Shown here: one piece after another, positions 47,787 through 58,370 of the stretch
Numbering within the stretch: position 1 is the first letter of the stretch
Layout: every line of letters starts with the position of its first letter
Assembly: GCA_003117195.1 (NCBI GenBank)
Contig: BDSI01000044.1
Span: 627,039 to 691,038 of the forward strand
Direction: 5' to 3'
DNA length: 64,000 bases
DNA from: Eudorina sp. 2006-703-Eu-15
Lineage: Eukaryota > Chlorophyta > Chlorophyceae > Chlamydomonadales > Volvocaceae
Translations under genes and position numbers: made by a program
The notes under the pieces: model-generated
What the model saw: the letters and a program-made list of their open reading frames with translations, nothing else
Told to the model about the DNA's origin: nothing
Databases searched by the model: none

Positions 47787-50266
47787 TCACGCGATATCCT
47801 TGCGGATGAGCATCACCACCGCATGGCACCCGATGGAGCGCTCCTCGCCGATGCTGTCCACCTTCTCGTGGGTCTTGGCCTGCGGGCCAGGAAAAGGCGA
47901 AAAGACCAGGCGCTAGGTCAGCGATGCCAAACTGCCAGTCGCTTACACAGAGCCGCCGCCCGCTTGCCGACTGACGCTGCTGCAGCCTCACCAGCCGCCA
48001 GACACATTGGCACAGGGTGAATCCGCCCGGCAAGCGCAGTTCCGTCGTCGCGACCCCTTCAAAACCTCCCAAAATACCACAGCCGGAGGACTGGACGCTG
48101 GTCCTTCGCGCGCTGGGGCGGTAATCGCCACCGTAACTCAAGCACCACCACTTCTACGCCCGATGGGCCAAGCAGCAGCCAGGCGACTGATGCGATGTTT
48201 CCACATCCCCCCCTCCTGGGGTAAAAAGAAAGCGGGGGGCAACCGTCAGCAGGACAGGCGGGGGCCACTCCGTACCTTGATGTTGACCACGGAGGGGTCA
48301 GAGTTGAGGAGGGCGCTCAGGTTTTGGCGGATGTTCTCCTGCGGCAACCACGCAAGACCAAGCACTGAGGCCGGTGCTCTGACCCGCAAGACCCATCGCG
48401 TGCACACTCCTGTCACACCACCACACTGTGTGCGGTAACAGACTGCAGGGGGGAGCTCTTCTTGTCTGTTCAAGTCCCCGCGGCTGCTCTATCCTAGGGC
48501 CAGCTCAGGGTGGCGGTTGCCAACGCAACTAGCTGGTACCAGAACTCCCACGTTCACGGTCAACGACGCGCACGCTCCGCGTCGCGGCCCCGCGCTGTGA
48601 CCCCACAGCCCGCAGTCCGGGCTCCGGCCTCTTTTGGTTGTCAACCGAAACATCGACGCCCTCCCGCCCGCCCGCCCGCCTTCACCTTGTGCGGCGAGAG
48701 CTTGGGCTTCTGCGCAATGATGGTGCAGTCCAGGTTGCCCAGCACGTAGCCCTTCTCGTCCATCAGGCGGACCTAGCGCGTTCACAGGGCCGGGCGGGCG
48801 GGTGGGTGGGTGGGTCGATTGGGGTGCGACGACGAGTCGGTCAAATGTATTGTGCTGCCCAGCGTACACCGCGGACGCCACAAGTCCAGCTGCCTGCACT
48901 CCTGGACATCGATATCAAAGATGGTCGGTAGCTGCGATGGGGTGCGATGGGAGAACCTGGCGGCTGGCGAGAGACCGTATGGCCACACCTCCATAGAGAT
49001 CCACACGGCGGCGGGTGCCCCGCTGAACGCTAACTTCATTAAATAAGATCCTTGGGGGTTCATGACCCACGTGACAGCAGCGGGCCGCCCCCCTACACCA
49101 CCGCAGCAAACTCGGTGCGGTCCTCTCCCACCAAACCCACGGCCCGCCGCACCCAACTGGCGTAAGCGCGTAACACCCCTATGCCATCTGGGTACCTCAG
49201 GTTCCAGCCCAAGTACCAGGTACCCAGCCTCAGGGTACACCCACCGCCTCCTTGAGGAAGATGTCCGAACGGGCGCCCTTCCACTTAGGGTCCGTGTCCG
49301 GGAACAGCTGGCCTGCGGAATCCAAGGCGTGCGGCGGCTCAGGTGGTGAGGAGGCGAGCGACCGGAGATCGCGTCGCCGAGTCGCGGCCCGGCAGGGCGG
49401 AGACTGACTGAGAGGGTGCGGTCCCTTGGGTGTGGCCATGGCCATCAGCCCTGGAAGGCATGGCCCGGACCTGCGTGGCCCGGACCTGCCGTACCGCAAG
49501 CTACCGCCTGTCGGACAAGCTACGGCCTTGAAAGACCTGTGTCACTCTGATTGGGTATCGAGACTGCAGCCAACCCCCATCCGTATCCCGTATCCCGTGT
49601 CAGGGGTCGATGGGGCTGCACCGCTCGGGCTGCAAACAATCCTTCACTGGCGGCACAAGCTCACCGATGTCCGGCAGGCACAGCGCACCCAGGATCGCAT
49701 CGGTCACTGTGTGCAGCAGCACATCGCCTGAAGGGGCCAGGGACGGGGACAGCGGGGGGGACAGGAAGACAATACGGTGAAGCGCGAATGTTGTCCGCGG
49801 CGAGCGCTCTCGACGGCTACCAAGCAGGTGCAGGTAAAGGCATCAGTATAAGGTCCAGCGCCGAGGTGCCTACCGTCAGAGTGGGCTTCACAGCCCTTCG
49901 TGTGAGGGATGTCAATGCCGCCGATGATAAGCTTGTACCCCTCCGCCAGACGATGAAGGTCGAATCCGTGACCCACACGGTAAGGAAGGACAGGCGCGCT
50001 CGCCGCCGAGGCACAGGTGACTACCCGCGCCGCCCTGCGACAGGCACGCAAGCGCGTTCAGCGACGCAGATGCCGACCGGCGCTTTACTGGATAACTGAC
50101 CTGCAGGAACGCTGTACAAGGACGGCGGCCCTTGGAGCTACCTACAAAACAGCCAACGAGCGACCAGTTACACTGCAGCGCAGGTAGAGACCCGATGGAA
50201 TCTGCAAGCACGACTAACCCGGCCAGCCCCAAAGGCTCCCTTCGCGCGGATGGACTGAAGTGCCAT
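47787..50266 (-). CDS. ispF: 2-C-methyl-D-erythritol 2,4-cyclodiphosphate synthase, plastid
   Basis: Fifth enzyme of the plastid MEP isoprenoid pathway: it cyclises CDP-ME 2-phosphate to MEcPP, with Zn2+ and a divalent cofactor. Eight exons close to 207 residues: 50266-50219, 50141-50101, 50034-49874, 49727-49665, 49312-49245, 48772-48686, 48338-48276, 47879-47787. The transit peptide is built from three exons ([16 protein letters not shown], then [14 protein letters not shown], then [13 protein letters not shown]). Catalytic core: GHGFDLHRL (metal Asp and His), [14 protein letters not shown] (metal His), then [28 protein letters not shown], and the C-terminal [20 protein letters not shown] typical of plant-type IspF. 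It ends 8 residues after AVVML, as normal. Confidence 0.95.
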
Positions 50267-50651
50267 GATACTAATATGACGACAAATGTAAAATCAAAAA
50301 GACGATGTAATCCCAGGTTAGTCTTCCGCAGTACCTCACTGTAACTCAAAAGTCACTATCCATAAACTATGATAAATGTTGTTGTTTATGGAACGTAGAT
50401 AGAAGCAGTGTGGTGCATTAGTACGGCATCCAGCATTGATATAGATGTAAACTCTGCATCCCAGGTCAGTCTGTCCGTTGATCATTATATGTGCAAGGCC
50501 GTTGATTGGACGAGGGAATTATTCTCCACGTGTCGCCTTCTATACCAACTTGCTTCTGGTATCGTAACCCCTGGGTTCCTTTCCGCTCCCATCTGTTACC
50601 CACTCCTTATTCCTTCATTACTTCTGCTGTTGGCAGACATTTCGGAACGAT
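50267..50651. promoter_or_regulatory. 385-bp divergent promoter region, ispF (-) / LRR gene (+)
   Basis: Only 385 bp separate the two start codons, so both promoters and 5' UTRs must fit here. It is AT-richer than the flanks. A GTACGGCA (reverse of TGCCGTAC) lies at about 50422. No clear TATA box was found on either side. Confidence 0.6.
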
Positions 50652-53490
50652 ATGGGCAACTGTTGCTTCCCGCGAAAACCTGACGACCCTCGGACGAGGC
50701 CTTACGTCCAGCTACGACAACAGCAGACATGGGCGAAGACTGGCATTGTCGGACTCCGCGACCAGGGCCTCAAGGTATGGGCAAGTTTCCTTTCATCCTC
50801 CCAGTCGTACACGTACGGCACCGTTTACCCGCAAGTTCGCAGTGCTCGAGGTGACAACCCGCCACATAGAACTAAGGGCCGCTCAGGACCTACCGGCCTG
50901 GTCACGGACTTCACCCACCTTTCACCTGCGCCGAGTGGCCACCGGCGGGGTGGCCTTCCCCCCTCCGTTCGCGTCCCTTGACAGCCACGTGACCGCGGCT
51001 GCACCGTCGTCGGTGGTTAGGGCTAGCAGCGCCGGACTCCACGGCTGCCCTTGGCCATCTCAATCCCGAACCATGCCCATCCCGGCGTACACCCCCTGCC
51101 CCGTTTTCCCCTTCCCCCCATCCGCCGTCATCCCGGACGCAGGAGCTGCCCGCGGCCCTGGCGGAATCGGCGGCGGCGCTCAAAGTGATCGACGCCTCCA
51201 ACAACCGGCTGACGGCGCTCCCGGACTTCATCGCGACGCTGTCGGCGCTGCAGCGGCTGGTGCTGGCGGGTAACATGGTGACAGTGGCGCTGCCGCCGGG
51301 GGCCACAGCGGGCCTCACCGCGCTCAAGGCACGTGGAGGGCATGGGGCGGCCGATGCGGGATAGCGGAAGGGGTGGTACCGTATGGTGGCATTCGGGGGA
51401 TAGCGGAAGGACTGGGTGAAGAAGACAAGCCCCCTGAACCGTGCGGGCCCCCGTGGCTGCGTCGTGCGGGCTTCCATCCCACACAGGTGACCGCCGAGAC
51501 CCCCATGAGGTCGTTGTACTCCGCTGACGGCGTGGGAGGAACGGGTAATGACTTACGAGCGCTTGCCGAGTTTGGCAAACTGCTGGCACTGCGCTGACGG
51601 CCAGACATCGAGCGAGGCTGCCCGGTGCGCTCTTGGATGGCACCGGTCACCGGGCACTGGCCAAGTCCGCCAGTCCAATGCAACGGTGGCAACCCACTAA
51701 TCCCTTCCCTCTGTCCCCAGATTCTCGTGCTGGACGACAACCACTTGAGCGAGCTGCCCGCGGACATAGGCGGCCTGAAGAGGCTGGAGCGGTTGTCGGT
51801 TAGCGGCAACCGACTGCGGGCGCTGCCGGCGGGGATAGGCGGGTTGGAGTCGCTACAGGTGGGTGGGGCGGAGGGCGGAGGGCGCCCTTGCGATGCCCTT
51901 TTGACGCGGGCAAGGGCCGGGGAGAGGACGGGAGGTGCCTGGAACCGCCCCTAGCCGCTGCGTAACCACCGATTTGGGAAAGCATGGCGGTCGGGGGAGA
52001 CTCAGAAACCCGGGGGTTTCAGATGCTCCCTTCCGTTTTCTGTGCTCCTTGAGCCCCGACCCGACCGCACCTTGACCCCTCCTTGACTCCTCCCTGAACC
52101 CTCCTTGATTCGACCCGCCCTTGACCCCTCCCTGAACCCTCCTTGACCCGACCCGACCTTGCCCCTTCTTTGCCCCTGCTCCCTGGGCCCCAGGCGCTGG
52201 TGGTGTCCCGCAACGCCCTGGAGACGCTGCCGGACGAGTTGGGGTCCTGCGCCCGACTGGAGGAGCTGGACGCGCAGGTGGGGCTGCGGGTTGGGCGGGT
52301 GGGAGGATGGGGCTGGGCGGTGGGAGGCTGGGCGGGTGGGAGGATGGGCGGGTGTGGCTGGGCGGGTGGGAGGATGGGGCTGGGAGGGTGGGAGGCTGGG
52401 CGGGTGGAAGGGTGGGAGGCTGGGCGGGTGGGAGGGTGGGAGGATGGGACGGCGGATCTGAGAGGGGGGGAGGCTGGTAGGGGGGGCTGGTCGGGTGGGA
52501 GGCCGGGAAGGTGGGAGGATGGGAGGCTGGGAGGGTGGGAGGCTGGGCGGGTGGGAGGCTGGGAGGGTGGGAGGCTGGGCGGGTGGGAGGCTGGGAGGGT
52601 GGGAGGCTGGGAGGGTTGGGACCGTTGGACTGGGGCTGGGAGGGGTCAAAGTGGAAACAGGGAGGTTGGGGGCCTGGGAGGATGGGGCTGGAAGGGTGTG
52701 GGGCAAGGAGGGTGGGTCTCGTTGGCGGTCAGGTAGAAGGCCGAGGTTCTGTTCAGGGACGCCTTCTGTTAACTACCTAGATGTTCTTGGGCTCTCATCG
52801 TGTGTTTCCCCGGACCCTTGGCTGCAGGGCAATGAGCTGGCGGCCATACCGGCCGCCCTGTCGCAGCTCAAGCGGCTCAAGACCCTGCAGCTCGACAAGA
52901 ACCGCATCTTCGCGGTGCCGCCCGACGTGCTGTTTGGCTGCACGGCGCTGCAGACGCTGAGCCTGCACGGCTGCCCCATCAAGCCGGATGAGCTGCAGGT
53001 GCGGTCCGCCGCGCGGTGCGGGGCGCTGCGCGGTGCGGTGCGGCGCTGTGCGTTTCTTTGTGCGCTGTGCTGCGCCATGCTGCGCCATGCTGCGCGTGCT
53101 GAGTCCGTCTCTAGGGTTACCTCCCCCCCCTTGAGGTCAATCGGTCTTCAGAACCGCTCCAACCGACCGGGATCTGGGATCTCTTTCCGTTAACTCCCCC
53201 GATCCGCGGTTGGCAACGTTGGAATGTTCCTCTGCCAACCTCCTCAGGAGACGCCCGGCTTCAAGGAGTTTGACGAGCGGCGGAAATCCAAATACGACAA
53301 GGTACGGCGGCCTGCTGCACGGCCTCCCCCCTAACCGCAACATCCCTGAAAACCACGCCGCTGAGGTCTCCCATTAAAACATTCGCCATCGGACCCCTCT
53401 CGCTGCCAGGTCCTTGCGGGCGGGGCGCTGCTGGGCAACCGCGGCCTGGACGAGGGCGTGGACCGGGAGGTGTCGCCGCCGCGGCGGTGA
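50652..53490 (+). CDS. N-myristoylated leucine-rich-repeat protein, LRRC57-like
   Basis: Seven exons, all phase 0, give 278 residues: 50652-50774, 51143-51328, 51721-51858, 52194-52277, 52828-52998, 53248-53301, 53410-53490. It begins MGNCCFPRKP, a good N-myristoylation site with adjacent cysteines for palmitoylation, like LRRC57 (MGN...). Next is TGIVGLRDQGLKELPAALAE, then about seven LRRs of the plant/'Shoc2' type (for example LKVIDASNNRLTALPDFI, LKILVLDDNHLSELPADI, LKTLQLDKNRIFAVPPDV), and a C-terminus with GFKEFDERRKSKYDKVLAGG matching the LRRC57 tail (GYDKYMERFTATKKK-like). Likely a membrane-anchored adaptor; partners are unknown. Intron 2 starts with GC (AAG|GCACGT). Intron 4 is a minisatellite. 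Confidence 0.9.
52286..52625. repeat. Minisatellite of GGGAGGCTGGGCGGGT-type units
   Basis: About 340 bp of tgggaggctgggcgggtggg-like repeats filling most of the LRR-gene intron 52278-52827. The + strand is G-rich with many GGG runs, a possible G-quadruplex array in the pre-mRNA. Confidence 0.9.
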
Positions 53491-54854
53491 TCCACCGGCT
53501 GGGGCCAGCTGCCAGAGGCGGGGGTCTGTGTAGAGCTCTCTCTCTCTCCCTCTTTCTCTGTATGTATTATTTAGGCAGGCAGAACAGGTGTGCGTGATAT
53601 GCGAGGGGCCGATCGGCGCCCGATAGTGTATGTGTATGTGTATGAGAAAATGTGTATGAGAAAACGGAGCCACGATGTGTCGCAGCTGTCCGTGCACGTT
53701 TCTACGCTGCACGACAACGTCATTCCGGGGGGCAGAGACGACGAACCCGGCGCTCCAGGCGCGTGGTCTCGTCTTTGGCGTGGGACCGACCGGCGGGGAC
53801 GCTGCCGGTCTGAGGCCGCCGCACGGGCTGCGTCGCCGGTGCCCCCTTCAAACCCGCACCTGACCCCTCTGGGGCCGTGTCGGGGTGTACGGGAGGGCGT
53901 GGCATAGGCTGGTGGGGCGAGAGTGCCGGTAGGGGCGCTGGGGGAATGCGGCGCTGTGATAGCGTGCGGGTGTTGCCCGCGGGTGCAAGTAACGCCGTGG
54001 CGCGGTCCACGCGGGACAGGATCGGGCCAGGCTGCCCGCGGCTGTAACGCCGGGGCGTTAGGGCCGCGCGCGCCGCGCTGGGACCTGCGCCGCGCCCGCC
54101 GCGGGGCTTGTCTTCCACGAGTCAGGTGGTGTAAGACGACGAGGACTGGCCCCCATCGGTGCCGACATTGTGTCCCGTTGGCGGCATGTGGGCATTTCCG
54201 CGGGGCGCCCCCTGGACAGCGCTGAAGGAGAGCGCCGCGGTTGGCACTGAATCGAGGAGGCATGGGCTAGGGCGCGTAGGTGAGGAAGGGTCTTCGTTCT
54301 TTTCACTGATTGCGGATCTGCCGGCAGACAGCCGCTCCTCTCGCCCCCCCGTCCCGTCCCGTGGGGAGGGGGTGGCGACCCGAGGCACGTGCGGGGGCCC
54401 CACCCTGGAGGACCCACCCTGGAGGACCCACCCTGGAGGACCCACCCTGGAGGACCCACCCTGGAGGACCCACCCTGCCGCCCAGACCCCAACCCACCGT
54501 GACTGAAGATGGATGTGCATATATCACGGCCGTGGAGCACACAAAAAACCTCACAACGATGAGGCTTCGCAGGCCGGATCTGCGCCGCCATTGAATTACA
54601 GGACCGTCGGGATCTCGTCCTCTCCGCGCGTTGATCTACTGTCTGCCCCTGCCGACGTGCCGAGGCTCTCTGCCCCGTGCCCGCTGCTGCGACCACCGCA
54701 CCTGGACCCGCGTCGGCCTCCTGGTGCGGCGCACCGGTGGCCCACCAGCGGCATTCCCCCCTTTGTCCAAACCCACAACACACCGCCATCCACTTCGCCT
54801 TGTCGTTTCGACTGGGAAGGTGGAACAAATTCTCGCGCGCCGACGCGCATCACG
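53491..54854. other. Convergent intergenic region, LRR gene and HQ-repeat gene 3' sides
   Basis: About 1.36 kb. It has a CT tract at 53536-53560, TGTAA signals on the + strand at about 54042 and 54127 that could end the LRR transcript, and a 14-bp tandem repeat. No gene seen. Confidence 0.6.
54401..54477. repeat. 14-bp tandem repeat CCCACCCTGGAGGA
   Basis: About five and a half perfect head-to-tail copies in the convergent intergenic region. Confidence 0.95.
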
Positions 54855-57800
54855 TCAGAACGCCCAGTCGTCTTGGGGTTCGTGCTGGCCCCGCGCCCGC
54901 CCTTGCACCCCCTCGGCACCCCGCGGCGGCTGCATCCCGAGCAGCGCGCCAACCGCCGTCGCGGCGTGCGCGGACCGCGGGCCTGGCATCGCCTGCTGCT
55001 GCTGCTGCGGCGGCGGCGGCGGCGGCGGTGGTGACGCCTCGTCCGCACTCGCGGCGGCGAGCATGGCCGGGGCTCCGAACACGGCGCTGCTTCCCGCCCA
55101 GCTCTGCTGCGTCCCACCGGCCTGCTGCTGCGCGCCGCGCAGCTCGGCAGCCCTCCCCCAGCCGCAAGGGGCCGCGGGCTCCCCGAACCGCCAGCCGGGA
55201 GGCGCGGAACCGCCCCCACACCCGCGCTCAACAGCACCCCATGCGCCCCCAGACTCGTGCAGCCCAGGCGCCGCCCCTGTCTCCGGCTCAACCTTGACCT
55301 CCAACGCTTGGGGACATGCCGCCATGTGGGCCCCCTCCGCCCCGTGCCAGTACGGCGGCGCGTGGTGTGTGCCCGAGGTGTATGCGTCGTACCCCTGCAA
55401 CTCGTCCCATGCAGGTCCGTGGGCCTCCTCGCCCGCCTCCTCAGCCGCCTCGATGCCTGACCCTCCCTCGGCCCCCTCGCCGTAGCCGTCATAGCACCAG
55501 CGCTGTTCTGTGACGTCGCCGCCAGCGTCCAGCACCAAACGCTCGCCATTGCCGGGCAGCAGTTCGTACGGCTGCTGTCCGCCTCCGCCGGCGCCGCCCT
55601 CCAGCAGCTCACCCACGGCCGCTCGCCCATCGCTGTCTCCCCGGCTCCTGCCACCGACGCCGTCACCAATATCATCGTCGCAGTCGCCGTTATCATCGTC
55701 GTTGGTTTCCGCATCCGCAGCGTCAGCGCGGCCGCGCTTGCGCCTGCTCCTGTCCGCCTCCTTCGCCTCGGCTGTCGCAGCCATTCTCCCGGTGATATTG
55801 TCGTATAGTTGGTCGTACAGAGTGTCGGCGAGCGAGGCCAGCTGGCAGTCGAACAGCCGGCAGATGTACGGCGCGAGGTTGGGGTTGTGGGCGCGCCTGC
55901 GGGCAAGTCGGGTGCACACCAACCCGGGTGCACAGTGTGGTGGCGCCAACCAGCTCTCGCTTGAGCTGCCTGTCAGGTGCCACGTGGACCGGTCATCATC
56001 GCCCGGGTGCTGCCGTACCAGACTGACAGCTGCGGCACAGAGTTGCTGCACTGGCCTACCGCACGTTGCTGTGCGGTGGCTTCTAGACACACAAACAAGA
56101 AAACAGGCCATCACACAACGCTCTGTGCATCGGTTGTCCTAGAGGGGCGCTTGGGGCAGCTCCCAGGGGTAGCTCCTGGGGGCAAAGCTTTCTTTCCCAG
56201 GAGCATACGAACAGCGCTGACGACGACGAGGACCCTCAAGCCCCATGACGTCCTGGGGCCCCAATCAACGGGGGCTCTCCACACACCGCAGCGGGACGTT
56301 CTTAGTTTGCAACATTGCAAGACGCGCACCTGACGATGGCGGCCAGCGCGTCCGTCACCACCGGGACGGTTACGTTGAGCCTCGCCTCCAGGCGGCTCAT
56401 GAGGAGGCCGCCCGTCTGGAAGGCGCCGGCCGACCCGTGGGTCGCAATGGCGGCGTGCAGCTGCGCCTTGGCATCCGCCAGCGCGCCCGACAGCGCCGCC
56501 CTCACGAGCTGCGGGCACGACGCCATCGTCATCGCCGGAGATCATCGGCACAGTTCAAAGAGAAGCCCGGGTGGCGTATTGATTACTTTGATCCGTTTGA
56601 AGGTACGGTAGTCGCGGTGGATCAGTTTTGAGTGTGCGCGATGGCTTGGCAAGCCGTTGGAAGCCCGCGGTCTGTGCCCCGGCCGGGTCATTATTTATTT
56701 GGATGACCCACCCTGCCAGATCCCGCCTTCAACACCAGGTCGTGCCATGACTCTTCATCCATGTAAAGCGCACGGGCGCATCCATGTAAAGTGCATGGGC
56801 GCGTGCGACCCAATTCGGAGGCGGCACAGCACGGACCCATGACGGTGTTCCGACGGCAGGTCACGCACCCGCCGAGCGACTCCCCACCTGCGACTCCAGC
56901 GCGGGTGCGAGTCTGTCCAGGCCCCGGGGCAGCGGCCGCCAGTCGCCCGCCAGCGCCAGCTCCGACTGCAGCTCTGAGGCGCACGGAGTGTAACGACGGC
57001 GGGTTAACGAACGAAACGAGAGATGATTTTCGATGTGTGTGTGTGTGTGTGTGTGTGTCCGAATGCTGCGCGTTACATGGAGCGCACGGCACCGGGGACG
57101 CTGACGTATGACGGCAGGCGGGGTAAGACCTGACGCCCAAGCATGGAGAGGCACGCGGATTCCCGCATGCGGCTCGACCGGTGGCCCGATATCACGGCCT
57201 GTTGGTGGCGGGGTGTGCAGAATACCGTATGCGTTGGCTCGCTCCCGGGGTGTGGGTGCGTGTGTGGGGGGGAGGGTCGCGTTCCCAGGTACACACCACG
57301 GACACACACGGCGTCGCTCACCTCGCAGCGGCCGCGCGTCCAGGAACAACCCCACCACCACATGGCTCACACGCCAGGGGGCCGCGTCGCCGGTCTGGAG
57401 CCCGTTGGTATGGCCGTACAGCAGCACACCTGGGCCACCCATATGTGGGGCCACACGGAAGTACCGTAGGAGATGTTCAGCACAGGCCGGAACCTGCCTG
57501 TGCCTCAGGCGGGGTGGATAAAGCACAAAACACCACCCAACCCAAACCCAAACACCGCCACACGCGGGTTGTCGCACATGGGCGCACGTGCACGTCCACG
57601 TGCGTCAGTTGGATGTACGACACCGGCTGATGATGCCGCAAGCAAGGCCTTCGAGCGCTCGCTCCCTCCGTGTTCGGTCACGGCCAGTGGAAGTGAAGTC
57701 CTCCGGCTTTGCGTAGCGGCTTCGAACCGGGACCAGCCTCCCCTCTGCCCAACCGCCGATGCGCCTTCCCGACCACCCGGAACACCTTCCGTGCAACCCG

Positions 57801-58109
57801 CCACCGACCTCGCCCTCCCCGCCCTCCCTGCCCTCCCTGCCCTCCCTGCCCTCCTGCCCTCCCTGCCCTCCCTGCCCTCCCTGCCCTCCCTGCCCTCCCT
57901 GCCCTCCCTGCCCTCCCTGCCCTCCCTGCCCTCCCTGCCCTCCCTGCCCTCCCTGCCCTCCCTGCCCTCCCTGCCCTCCCTGCCCTCCCTGCCCTCCCTG
58001 CCCTCCCTGCCCTCCCTGCCCTCCCTGCCCTCCCTGCCCTCCCTCCCTGCCCTCCCTGCCCTCCCTGCCCTCCCTGCCCTCCCTGCCCTCCCTGCCCTCC
58101 CTGCCCTCC

Positions 58110-58144
<35 letters not shown>

Positions 58145-58330
58145 CTGCCCTCCCTGCCCTCCCTGCCCTCCCTGCCCTCCCTGCCCTCCCTGCCCTCCCT
58201 GCCCTCCCTGCCCTCCCTGCCCTCCCTGCCCTCCCTGCCCTCCCTGCCCTCCCTGCCCTCCCTGCCCTCCCTGCCCTCCCTGCCCTCCCTGCCCTCCCTG
58301 CCCTCCCTGCCCTCCCTGCCCTCCCTGCCC

Positions 58331-58370
<40 letters not shown>

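Noticed and set aside
57715..57735. Another TTCGAA tRNA T-loop-like word
   Set aside because: Only a three-base stem is possible and no cloverleaf can be built.
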